From Strobilurus pachycystidiatus (taxonomy: Eukaryota > Basidiomycota > Agaricomycetes > Agaricales > Physalacriaceae), in assembly GCA_019915135.1 (NCBI GenBank), contig JAHLMK010000008.1, positions 1,240,001 through 1,304,000 on the forward strand: a stretch of 64,000 bases of DNA. The letters run 5' to 3'. Position 1 is the stretch's first letter. The number at the start of each line of letters is the position of its first letter. A model generated the notes under the pieces. That model made no database searches and was not told the origin of the DNA. It saw nothing but the letters and a program-made list of their open reading frames with translations. Position numbers and translations under genes: made by a program. Shown here in pieces: positions 21,093 through 32,377 of the stretch.

Positions 21093-24000
21093 TCTGTATC
21101 AGTGATGGGTGGTGGGTCAAGAGGGAAAATGGCCTGTGCAGGGCCTGTGAATGGACTGTCATCTGCTGTTTGTTCCGTTTTCAGACGCCTGGACTCATGT
21201 TCACCTCGAGGCTGTGGTTACTTGATATAGATCAAGAGTTACATTGATAACTGTTTGCAAACGTGAGGGTCCTTAAAGTGCATGTAGTATGTACAGACAA
21301 CAGGTTCAGGAAGTCCATCGTAAGATGGGTGCTCACTGGCAAGACACAGTGGGACAGAGTGGAACTCGACGAGGGTCCCGAGAAGGGGCCGATAGAAACA
21401 ATCAACGGTTTAAAGTCTCCGTAGTAGCCGATCCGATTATAGCTTCGAGTTCCAGCTGCGAAGCAGAAATTCAATGACCATACAGGTCACAAGATGTGTA
21501 CACGCGCTGTACCGTCACTACGGGATTCCATGCTTTACAGTAGAGAGTCAGGAAACATTCCTCGAGAGCTCGGCACACAGAATGAGCAGTACTCGCCCCG
21601 AGGTGCTTACAGGGTGCTTATATCTATTTCAGCACGGTATGTACTAGTAAAACGAGCATCTCTCCGAACGGTAAACGGCGAGCCAATGGCATCTGCCGAT
21701 CAACCGTAAGGACTCCCCAGGCGAAGGTTGTTCTGTGAAGATGTTACCAATGTTCAATCCGGTATCAGATGGAGCCTCGCCCCCACAAACTGCACTTCGA
21801 CAGTTGTCCCAACGGCATACGATGCTTTCACGTCGATAAGAATTTCACCAGAACTATTCCCTCCGGCACCATCAAAGACGACGCCAGTCCTAGATGAGAA
21901 TTAGAATTGCACCACATTAGATTCAGAAGATCGGAAGAGAGAAATGGCCTTCGATGTCTCTTCAGCTAAAAGACGTAGAAGTTCCAGTCGAAGAATTGCA
22001 CAGGTAGCAGGCGATAAGGCTAGAATACTTGTCGACGTACGCTTCAAGCGTATCCGATCATATCAACGAAACCACAACGCACTACTAGTAGTAGGTAGTA
22101 CATACATTGCAATTGGCTGAAGTCCATTGACACTCTATTCTCTCGTGGCGAGGTAATGGGCGCAAGTTCTCATTGGGCCGACAATGACAACATATGCCTT
22201 GAAGCGCAAGATGCCCTCGGAGATGAGCTTCGCGCGCGAATACAACCTCACTAAGACCGGCCGTCAATCACTCGGACTAGTTGTAGTCGCAAAAAAAGTT
22301 GGGACACATGAACCCGCCTTCCCCGACATGGTGGTCAGCTCTCCTATGAGCAATTTAATAAAGACTGTTCCATGATATCGCGCGCGAGACTCGGAACGTA
22401 CCTGGCATTATAAGAATAACTGAATGGAGCACGCAGTTAGCGCCGCCGTGCTGCTACCCGACTTAATACGGTCTCACTCAACGTTCCTGCTCGGAGCATC
22501 TGTATGTCCACTGTGCTTTCAGTACAGCCGTAAGGCGTAAGGAAAGTGGGCCTCTCCTACGTGGCGCAATCATGAGAGAAGCGCAACAGCAATGCCTCAA
22601 CACCGAAACGAATAACAACCCTCCACAAGCTCCCAAAATGGATTCCTAGTGGCGCAAGAAGAGTCAGGATCGCACGCGGTCCTGTCAAGAACGACCTACT
22701 GGGGACTTGATGAGCTATCTCCTTGGATAAGATAGAATGCGCGGCGGCGGCTTATGCGCCAGGACCATCGCTAGGCGTAAAGGGTTGGGACAACGGCGAA
22801 CTGCGGTTATGAAGATATTGATAGCCTTGGAGCCTCTTGCGTGACCCGGAAAGACTGGGTTGAACTAGCTTGTGAATCCAGGTCACTCGATCTGCGGTGG
22901 TATCGCGCGAGACTGTCATGGACGGCGAATTTCTCTTCTCTTCCTCTATTGTTTGGTTCCCCATCGTCATTTAGTGAACCGGGATTCCATATCTCCGACT
23001 TGCAATTGGAGAGCAATCGCATCATCGAACAGAAGCAGTATCTAGGCGCTCGAGTAGGACCTGTGACTCGACTCCGAGGTGTTCACACCTACCTGTGAGT
23101 TCAGCGACTATATGTCGAGATACCCATCGGCTCATGTCAATTCAACTATAGGCCTAGTAATCGCACTCCTGCTCTCCAAAATGGAACTTCTGTGCGGAGC
23201 GCGATGGGTTGGTTGTCTCAACAGCCGCTGAATGACAATCTGTTGGTGTAGGGTACTTTTTGCCGAAGGCCCGACGTAAAGAGGACTCAACTGTGGGTAC
23301 CGAAGAGAGTTCGGACATTATCACGTATTGGAGCTAGTATCGCCCACATTGGACTGAGTAGAACCAGCTACAGATGTGGTGTTTCCGGGCATTGAGTTGG
23401 GCTTGACGAAAGGAGTGCCGTCTTCCCTGAGATTCCGAACGAGGGTGTTATTCTGAAGATGTTCGGTTTGTATCTCAATACATGAAAATCAGCTTCATGG
23501 ATGTGTACTGCAAAAGGCATCAGAAGGCCCCGCTCGTGCCCATTGTTATCGCAACACACTCATGATCGTACGCATACCGAGCACTTTTAGATGAAGGATT
23601 TTCGCGATATGCCGAGGTGACAACGGACTATATTGGCATTCAAGATAGTGGTGTTCAAGAGCGTAAGTGCTCCTGGCGCGCCAGTCCGTTGTATGCCTTC
23701 CGCACGGCGAGCACAGTACCGTCAGTAATGGCGTCGGCTGTGGCCTTGACATATGCCAGGGTGGTGATTTAGGGAAGCAAGGTCTCGAGTTAACCTCCTA
23801 CACCGGTGACCGAAGTGTTGATGCGTTCCGATTAAGGTAATATTGCTGTCGCTGCACTGTCGCTGTATACTGAGTCTGATACTCCGGGTTGCAAGCAAGT
23901 ACAAGGCAGAGAGAGGCATGGGTCGGCGGATGCCGGAACACCCCATGGCTATGTCCTGCTATGTGCTATGTGCTATGTCTGCGCACAGATCATGTTAGAA

Positions 24001-27000
24001 GCAGAAACACAAAAATGATAAGTTAGGTAGGGAGATCAATCGCCACGTCTGATCCGTCAAAGACGCATCCCACAACGTTCAACACCGGCGAATAGATGAT
24101 TGCTCCACCAACGCAAATCAATCAATTGGAAGACAGTCCCGAGATCCGGGGATGGCGTGGGTGTAAAGCATAACGGAATGAGTGCGGAGGGCATGTGTCC
24201 GGAATGTATACATTTCCCGCATTCACAGTCATTCCGAGTGTGCGAACGTCGTTGGTGGGAGACACAAAGTAGCACACGGTAAACGTTGAAAGCGCATGGT
24301 AGACGTCAGAACAAGGAACCGTCGACTTACCCAGAACTGATGAAGAGATTCTTCAAATGAGCCCGAGACTCCGCTGCGATGGAAGGCACCAGTAAGCTGC
24401 CGCATATTGTACTGTGGCCCGGTACTGTCTCTGGAATAAAGACATTGAAGTAATTGTAGTCGAAAATCCCACCTCTATATTCGTTCGGCAGATGTTCTGA
24501 AAATGATTCGAGCTTTGTATTATTGTAAACGGCCACCGCGTGATACCGGTGACCTGGAGAGAAGAGCATATTTGATGAGGCGTAACGTTGGCTGTCAGCT
24601 ACCTAGTCCGAGCTGTTACTCCCGTCGAGACTCGAAGGCGCCAAAGTGGCGACGAAGGCTGTCGCGCGAGCGGCCTAGAGAAAACGCTAACATTAGCGTT
24701 GAGACTGTGACTACAGGTCATTGGGAGAAGTTTCGATGTGATTCAGGAGCGGCATCGCGCTGCCCTCTTGACGCCTTTGTATCGTTCGTGTGAAAGCAGA
24801 GGATGAAGAAACATCGGCGTGGGAAGCAGCACATGCCGAGACTCGGCAAGCTAGCATACAGTGCCATACACTACGCGTCTGCCACCAGTGCTATGTGTAT
24901 TTCACGCCGCACTCCATTCGTCGTCCATGCTGCGGAATTGCCAGTCCTCAGGTAGATAAGTAGTGAGGAACGTTGAATGTAACCTTCTCCAGGCTGACGG
25001 GTGACATCTGAGAGATGGTTTTGAGCGTATATGATACGTGGGCGGACGGTAATAGGCCAGTTGAAGCCAGACCGACCGCGCGCCCGACGCTCAGCAGCTG
25101 CTTCGTCAAAATGTTATTATGAAGTGATGTTCTACTGCGACGGAAGACCCCAGCGGTAGGCAATGATTTGAATCGTCATCATAGACCCATTCAAAATTCG
25201 TTTGTACGTCTGTGTCGTCTCATGAACAGAAATTTCTTGGTTCTTTATAAGTTAGGCTTGCCCCAGTCTTGAGGCCAACTTCGCTAATTCATGAGCTACC
25301 TCATTTGATTGGCCTTTGGCCTTGCGCGCCAAAAGTGAAACGAGGGACCTTCAAAGTTTTTGAAAATGGTGCTTTTTCATGCTAGTGGACACGTAGAGGA
25401 TCGCTGAGAGAACATTCTTGTTGACATTTAGTTTGTGCTAGCGAGTGAGCGCAGATTCTTCTAGAGATGTGGTCATGCGAGACGTCCTGGGCAACGCTTG
25501 TTCGGATGCGAGGAGCCTAGTCGTGTATAGGAGCCAATACATGACTGGAGACGGGGAAGAGGGACAACGATCCGAAATAGTTCGAATGGGCGTATGGTTT
25601 TGGGATAGAGATCGGTGCGTCCAAGCCGTCTAAGGCGAATGACTAGCGGAAGATGATCAGAAAGGAGGAATCGAGAAGTGGGGTTCCCAAAGGCTTGGAA
25701 ACTTGACGGTCGATGACATGGATGGAGTCTGCAGAAGAGGAGGACCTGTGGTTATTTTGTCGGATGAATCACGGTTGAATGATGGATGCTGGACTCCAGA
25801 ATCGACCTCTTAGACATCCTAGGCGTGAAGGCGTCCGATAACGGTGCGACGGCGGGCCCAGAGAAGACGATTAGCAGAATCGGGAGAGGCAAGCATATAA
25901 GCGGAAGGGTCTCCGGGCCCAATTTCCTGCTGCATTGGAGCTGTGGTGTAGCTTGCCCATTCAGTTGTGGCCATTGGCCATCGGTGACCAGGGAAGGCGA
26001 CGTACTAGACACGAGCAAAAGGAAAGCTTTTTTCGGTTTCTTTTGTGTATACAGACATGCTCCTCGGGTGATAAAGGCGTCCAAAATCGTAGGGGATGGT
26101 CTCAACCCAATAATTGTCAGTGTTGGTGGTGGTTACTGAAGAGGAGGCGTAGCTTTCCGATCTCCCTCTCGCAATTCGGAAATGCGTCTGGCGCCAATGG
26201 AGAAACAATCTTGACCGCATCCAGACGAACTCCCAGGGTAGAACTGACCTGACTTTAGAGACAAGATAGCTCGCAAGATTATGGTCTCAGTCAAAGGCCG
26301 ATCGTGCAAGGGGGCAAGCTTTTTGAAATCCCAGCGCCTTTATCCAAAACGGTCAAAGCGCTCTCTCACAGCGTTGTCCCGTCGCGCTCCCACTCGTACC
26401 ACTGGCGATATCTGAGGACGCACCGAATCAGCATTCCACCGCATCTGCGGCTACGGAAGACGAACAAACACAACTTGGCACTATAGTCGCGAAAACATGC
26501 TTGTCCATTTTGACTGGGATCTTCTCTGGTGTCTTAAGGACTTGCGACTATTGCGTCTACTTGATATTACAAGGCCATTGCTCGCCCAGACGGGTGAGAG
26601 CTCCGGGGCCGTTGCTGCAAAGAAGGTGTCTTTATACCCTCCCATTTCCTACATCGCCCGAGTGTGATAGTGTGAAATGGTGGAAGGGTCCCCACCGAAT
26701 GCGACCTAGGATCCTCGTGGAATGATCGCGCCAGTGGCAATCTCCTTGGATGCGTGTTCAAGGAAAATGCCGAGTATACGAAATGGACGTAGCGAATGAG
26801 CTGCAGCCCTTGCATCCGGGCCAGTCTGGTCGACGGGTTGCTGGGCAGACGATTCGGTACGGTGTGCCAAAGACCGATGGACGACCATAAATCGAGCCAA
26901 ACCGCAGCCAGAGTAGGAAGCCTGGAGGTCCGAACCTGCCTGAACCTGCCCAGAGAGAGAGCACCCAAATTGGGACACGAATAAAGCAAGACCAAAAGAC

Positions 27001-27515
27001 AATCCCTTTGTACTCAACCAGGGTGGGCATGTCGACGGATAAGGGGACATAGACCCAGCATGAATGAACTCCGGCCTGTTCACCTTGGACTATGCGAGCA
27101 AAGGGATGATTTTCGGTATATAAGGTCGACGCCTCATGGCAAGTTGACCCCTCATTTCTTCACTTTTGCGCATACTCCCGGGGTGCTTTGGAAGCGGCTG
27201 ACATCAACTTGACGAGAGGAAGACAGTTCCGAGTCGAAAAGAGCACGAGCCTGGCAGCGGTGGTTGGGATCAACACTTGTGAGTCCACTTGGCCAAATAT
27301 GGCGCGTCGCTGACCGGAATTGACAAAGTGGCCTCTGAAAGTGGACAAGGTCACGCACACGCTGCAGACACGCCTGCAACCATTTCCTGTTCTTTCTTCC
27401 CCCGCCACGCCATAAAGTCGGCGTCCTCACACACCCAACGTGCGCACCAGTATCCCACATTCGCGTCGCCCGGCTTATCTTTCTCTTTCTTCAGCCCCAG
27501 CCTTCCCCAGCCGCA
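21093..27515. other. Long gene-poor stretch with scattered coding-like fragments
   Basis: About 6.4 kb without a gene I can assemble. On the minus strand several short pieces read like protein. One is at 21750-21890 (after an acceptor-like AG, GVVFDGAGGNSSGEILIDV.., ending in a stop). Others are at 22150-22270, 23345-23475 (QNNTLVRNLREDGTPFV..), 24030-24090 (GCVFDGSDVAIDLPT then stop), 24327-24569 and 24948-25163. The two VFDG endings are alike in sequence and both lie next to a stop, which hints at decayed copies of one gene. None can be joined into an intact frame. A 12-bp palindrome ACTACTAGTAGT is at 22081-22092 and a short GCTATGT tandem at 23960-23985. A TATATAAGG element at 27117-27125 precedes the F-box gene by about 390 bp. 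Confidence 0.45.
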
Positions 27516-29273
27516 ATGAACGGGCGGCCTCCACCTCCAGCATCGGCGAAGCCTGACTATGCTGCCCATTTCAAAGCGCTGTTAGCTCTACAGCCTCAGC
27601 TCCTACCGCGCGACACCCTTGCCATCGTCCGCCAACAGTGTGATGACCTGCGGATGCAGATTCTAGGGCTGATCATCGCCCATGCCACTCTCCCCCCCAA
27701 CGATCTTCGCCAAGGGCAGGTCAAGCATCTCCTCTCAGTAAGGCGCGTGGAGTACGACCTGCGCTTTTGGCGCCTATTCCCGATCAACGATCTCCCAACG
27801 GAAATCATCCTGGAGATTTTCAGATTCGTGGCCTGGTCAGATCCGGTCAAAGGCATTCGCAACCGCATTACCATCAGCACGACCTGTCGATTATGGCGCG
27901 GATTGGCGTTGGGGGACTCGACGCTGTGGTCGGCCATACTATTCAAGGCCGAAAAGATGAACGAGCAACCTTTCACCTGGCTCGAACGCGCTGGACGCAG
28001 CTCGTTGTTCATCCGATTCGACGACAGCGACAAGGAGCCCATCACTGACGAGCAGATGTCACTGTTCCTCGATCGGCTTTTCGACAAGATATACCAGATA
28101 CAGGTCATCGTCATGCTCATTCGCGAGTGGGCGCCTCTCTTGACGTTCGTGAAACGGCTACACGATGTCGCGATGAGCGGTCGTCCTCTCCTCCTCACGC
28201 GCCTCGAGATCCACCGCACCGGTGATTTGTACTTCTGGCCAGGGCCCACTCGCCCCATCGAAGGACACGAAATCACCCAGTATCCAGTCATCGGTGGCCC
28301 CGTCACTCCCAAACTCGACTGGTTGTCGCTCGATGGCATACATTTCGAATGGAATGCATCCAGCATCAGCAATCTCACCACACTTGATCTCCGTCGCCTA
28401 CCTCTCGAGCTTGCTCCTACTCGGGAGGACTTCCGCCTCATGCTCCGTAAATGCCCTCTCCTACATCGGCTTACCCTGGATGGCGCCGGGCCCAATCGTT
28501 TCTTCGAAGATGATTTCACGGCACCGCCAATAGCCCTCAATCACCTGAAGATCCTATTGCTATGCAATTTTTCGCCGGGTTACGCGAAGGGTATCTTGCA
28601 GCACTTCTCTGCGCCCAATCTGCAGGAGTTCCAGTTGTTGTGCTACATGCGCAACAACTATCAGGATGTATTCGAGTACATGACCGGTCGCTTCCCCAAG
28701 GTCAATGTTCTGTCGTTGCTGAAGATGGATTTCACGCTGCCCGACAACATGCCGGCATTGGTGAAGTTTATGGCCTCCATGCCGAAGGTGCGCTACCTTC
28801 GCATGTCAAATATCACCAATGGCGCCATTTCGTCTCTGTTGTACGACCCGGTCACTTGTCGTCCTCATCCTGGTGTTCCCGATTCACATCGTAAACTTTT
28901 CAGCGATGCCAGGGTGCCTGATATGGAGGATGTTGCTCTACTCAGCGAGGAAGACCCACTGCCTACCGCTCTATGGCCTGAGTTGTTGGTTTTGGAGGTC
29001 CAGGAAATGGACCCACCCTTCCTCTTGGCGCTACTAGAGTCTCGCAACGCCATCGGAGTTCCTTTTCTGAGACTCTATCTCCAACAGCCTCAGATCACCG
29101 CTGTAGGGATCGAGTTCATTCAGAACCTCCAAAAGAGCCAAATAGTGCATGTTGCGCCCCTAGCTTTGCACGGTATTACGCGGGAGGAGTCTGCAGTGCT
29201 GACTGAGGAAGGGTTTCGTCAATTAGTCGAAGGGTTTCCGCAACCAAATCGCTTTTCATCTCACCCTATCTAA
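27516..29273 (+). CDS. F-box protein, leucine-rich-repeat-like
   Basis: Single exon of 585 residues. After a Pro-rich start and a helical segment, an F-box-like domain begins at about residue 91 (INDLPTEIILEIFRFV) and runs to about 140 with the typical CRLWRGLALGDSTLW end. F-box domains bind Skp1 in SCF ubiquitin ligases. The remaining 440 residues have irregular leucine-rich spacing (LTTLDLRRLPLELAP, LLHRLTLDG, LKILLLCNF), as in the many agaricomycete F-box proteins thought to choose substrates. Substrate unknown. A pyrimidine-rich stretch ending in TTCTTCAG at 27494 may be a 5'-UTR intron acceptor. It is the first gene after the gene-poor tract. Confidence 0.85.
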   Translation: MNGRPPPPASAKPDYAAHFKALLALQPQLLPRDTLAIVRQQCDDLRMQILGLIIAHATLPPNDLRQGQVKHLLSVRRVEYDLRFWRLFPINDLPTEIILEIFRFVAWSDPVKGIRNRITISTTCRLWRGLALGDSTLWSAILFKAEKMNEQPFTWLERAGRSSLFIRFDDSDKEPITDEQMSLFLDRLFDKIYQIQVIVMLIREWAPLLTFVKRLHDVAMSGRPLLLTRLEIHRTGDLYFWPGPTRPIEGHEITQYPVIGGPVTPKLDWLSLDGIHFEWNASSISNLTTLDLRRLPLELAPTREDFRLMLRKCPLLHRLTLDGAGPNRFFEDDFTAPPIALNHLKILLLCNFSPGYAKGILQHFSAPNLQEFQLLCYMRNNYQDVFEYMTGRFPKVNVLSLLKMDFTLPDNMPALVKFMASMPKVRYLRMSNITNGAISSLLYDPVTCRPHPGVPDSHRKLFSDARVPDMEDVALLSEEDPLPTALWPELLVLEVQEMDPPFLLALLESRNAIGVPFLRLYLQQPQITAVGIEFIQNLQKSQIVHVAPLALHGITREESAVLTEEGFRQLVEGFPQPNRFSSHPI

Positions 29274-29534
29274 ATATTGACTTATATCTTACTGCCTCGC
29301 ATAGGTACACTCGTTATCAACCCGGACCTTGTTTCGGTGGAACTCATCACTATCTCTTTATTAATCCCAATTACAATACAAAACATGAAAGCCCTATATC
29401 GTTATCCCTCCTTGCATTTTGAATACCACTGTATCACTACGTACACAAATCATCATTGGAAACCTTCATTGTTTGTCAGACGGCGCCCTTAATCTGAGTC
29501 TCTCTGGACTGTTTTCTACTTCAGAGGCTTCCAA

Positions 29535-31567
29535 TTAAGCTTCGAGTTCATCCGAAGGATCTTCAGCTAACGAAAGCATAGCAAATCGACCAGCACCTGC
29601 TACTTCGACTTCTGACTCCTCTTCCTCTGATTCTGACCTCGAGTCGTCTGCAGTATCATCATCACCATCAGAAGCTAAAAGAGCTTCTTCCTCAGCCTCC
29701 TCTTCGCTGATGTCGTCCTCCTTCTCCACATCCTCGAAAGCACTTCCGGGTATCCAGACACCAAGAGCAGGGGATGTACTGCTAGAGTCAGTTCCTGATG
29801 GCCAGAATGCCCATGCGATCCTCGATTCCGCAAGAGAACGCAAAACTATGAGGCGTGATAAGAGACTGCGGCGAGTCGAGGACGTCAGACTTACTCGCAT
29901 TGCCAGCTCTCTTCACATCCGGTCTTCCTGCTTTGGCAGTTATCCAACCTTTTCTCTCGGAGTAGGAGGTCATAATATCCATCGCCGTCCATTCGACGGC
30001 TTTGACAGATCGATGCCTCTGAGAATCACTGCCACGCCATGTCCGTTTGTCCTCCAAGGGATCCGCAGCAGGTGGATTGGGATGTGGTAAACGAAGAATG
30101 TCCTCCAGCGGCAGACGTTCGCTTGCGAAATGTACGCACGACGGAATAGATGATATGCGCGCGATGGGGAGAATCCCAGAAAGGACTTGCATCTCCATTG
30201 GTACAAAGTTTGGCATGACAAGACCTGGGCAATCGACGAGGCGAAGCTCAGGCGTCCAGAACAAAGTTTGGAAATGCTTGGTTTTTCCTGGCGTTTTGGA
30301 TGCTTGTACTTTTTGTCTACCGAAGAGGGCGTTTAATAGAGAGGATTTGCCCACATTGGGTTGACCTGTGGTAAGGAATGAGTACCGAGCCTTGTATGCA
30401 CGACAGGACAGGGGATATCGACTGACCGATGAGGCCTACAGTCAGGAACTGCGGCTCCGTATCTTGTTCGCCTTCAGCGGGAACAACTGCACCTCCTACA
30501 GCGGCTCCGACCTTGTCTCCGCGAGCGTGATGTACGGCGTCCCAGTCCAGATCGGTCTTGACCTGTGGCCGCCAATGGTGCAAACGCTTCGGGTTGCTCT
30601 TGACATCTTCCGGAGGCTCCAGCAGCTCCGCGTGGACCTCGCGGAGAGTTTCCACAAATCGATGCCTAAAGGTGTCCGGGAGGTGGGGATCGTAATGTTT
30701 ACGGCCCTGATGAGAAGCCCCAACCTCACGTTCCGCGAACGATTCCACTTGGACGATGCGAATCATTGGGTGCTTCGCATGAAGGTGATCAATCCAGGCT
30801 GCGACGCGTTCGGGACCGGCAATGTCGACCTTGGTAAGGACAAGGATGTGCTTCTTTTTGGACAAATACGTTGACAGGGACGGTGGGTAATGAAGAAGAG
30901 GACATCGGGAGTCGAGGAGAACCAGTATGATTTGCGAGATCTCGGTCACTCGCCACCTGGATGGCAGATGATCAATAACGACACTTGGAATGTAAGAATC
31001 CACGTACAGCTGTCGCCACACTTCAATGTTACGCTCAAAATACGTGGTCGAGCGAGGCATACTGGTGACAGGAGGGGGGAGAGCATCGACATCGTCGGTG
31101 GGAGCGACTTGTGCAGCTTCTCGCCACTCTTCGACGAGCTTGTCCGATTGATTGAGCCATCTCTGGAAGACGGATTCCTCGCCCTTCTCCAATTCCTTCT
31201 TGGACATGTTGAAGTTCCATGGTGGACGCGTCGGACACGTCAATACGCCTCCGCCGCTATCAAAGTCATCAGGGAGGATTGATGTGGATGCTGGTATGGG
31301 ACGGGGGAGGATGAGGGAGGCAGATAGAGTGAGCGTCTCTGATAGAAATGAAGCTGGAAGCTTGACGAATGCAGACTGGAGCTTCTTGGATGAGTCCGCT
31401 TCAGCACCAGCCACAGAACGCATCATATGTCCCTTGCGCATCCTGTTTTTGCGCTTGGCTTTCGCAGCCTCTGGAGAGATCTCCACATCGCCTCGCTTGA
31501 TCGCCCGTCGCAGCTTCTGGTCCTCTTTCTTCTTTGTCAGATTGGTGGGCCTGTGGGCGCGAGGCAT
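29535..31567 (-). CDS. GNL1-type circularly permuted GTPase
   Basis: Predicted GTP-binding protein of the YlqF/YawG group, orthologous to human GNL1, probably acting in ribosome assembly or nuclear export. Four exons: 31567-31008, 30956-30427, 30365-29895, 29845-29535, giving 623 residues. A basic N-terminus is followed by RPPWNFNMSKKELEKGE, conserved with GNL1. G motifs come in permuted order: G4 TKVD (228-231), G1 GQPNVGKSS (364-372), G2 TPGKT and G3 DCPG (408-411). The C-terminus ends in a long acidic tract. G4 has Thr where Asn is usual (NKxD). The last intron is placed by phase and by the conserved C-terminal helix ESRIAWAFWPSG. The first intron (51 nt) has no stop and is a multiple of three. 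Confidence 0.9.
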
Positions 31568-32377
31568 TTGGTGCGATCGCTGGATGTTCGAAGTCCTGAC
31601 GCTTGCTGGAAAGACGAGTGAAGAGATGAAGATGCAAGTAAGTAATCTCAGAAACTAAGCTTATAAGAGGAGTGATCGAACCACGGCCCCGACAATTGCC
31701 AGGAATTGGGAGGAGTCAATCAAGGTCACTCTCATGTCAGCCTTCCTTGCAGCCGAGAGACAAGCCCGGCTGCGTGGGCATAGTGTAAATTTTCCAGAGG
31801 AACCTCTCCGTCCCTGCGATCCCGCGGGCCTGGCCGCTTGATCATGGACGAGAGTCATGGGCTGGAATACTGCTGGAATCTCTGTTCGACGAAAAGGCGA
31901 CGCTCTGATGGATCATGTGAGTTATTCGTATGCAAGCCTCTGAGTCTTATGCCTGAGGCTTTGACGTTCCATGTGAATGCCTTGGGCACATACTGTTACT
32001 CAGTCGTTTGAAATGAATTGATGAGTGCTCCTGTGTCATTGGGAGATCTGTCTCAGCCTCGTCGCACGATTCAGCTCTTGTCTCACGCTCGCTCTGCGCG
32101 CTCGTTACCGTCTCTCGATTACAGTGCTTCGAAAGGGTGATGGAAAGTCATTGAATAGATACTTAGCAACCGGCGTGCAATGGGAACACAATAAGCAAAG
32201 TCGTGGGCAACTTAAAGCCGAAACCCACTGGATCCCGCACTTTGATGAGGTCCATCAGAAGCGATGCAGCTTCACCCTTTCTGAGTTCCTCCGTGCTCCG
32301 ATCATGCACCTCGCCTGCCACTGACTGGATTTTATCTTGCTCTTACTTTCAATCCAAACTCGGCGCCCTTGATTGGC
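31568..32377. other. Divergent intergenic stretch, no supported gene
   Basis: Separates the GNL1 gene (minus) from the methyltransferase gene (plus), so it should contain both promoters. Only short overlapping frames are present and none is recognisable. Confidence 0.45.

Noticed and set aside
25752..27083. Minus-strand frames with hydrophobic runs upstream of the F-box gene
   Set aside because: Hydrophobic segments alternate between frames and cannot be joined with GT-AG introns into one membrane protein.
27596..28540. 314-codon minus-strand frame
   Set aside because: Antisense to the F-box gene; composition is Arg/Ser-rich, typical of a shadow of a biased coding strand.
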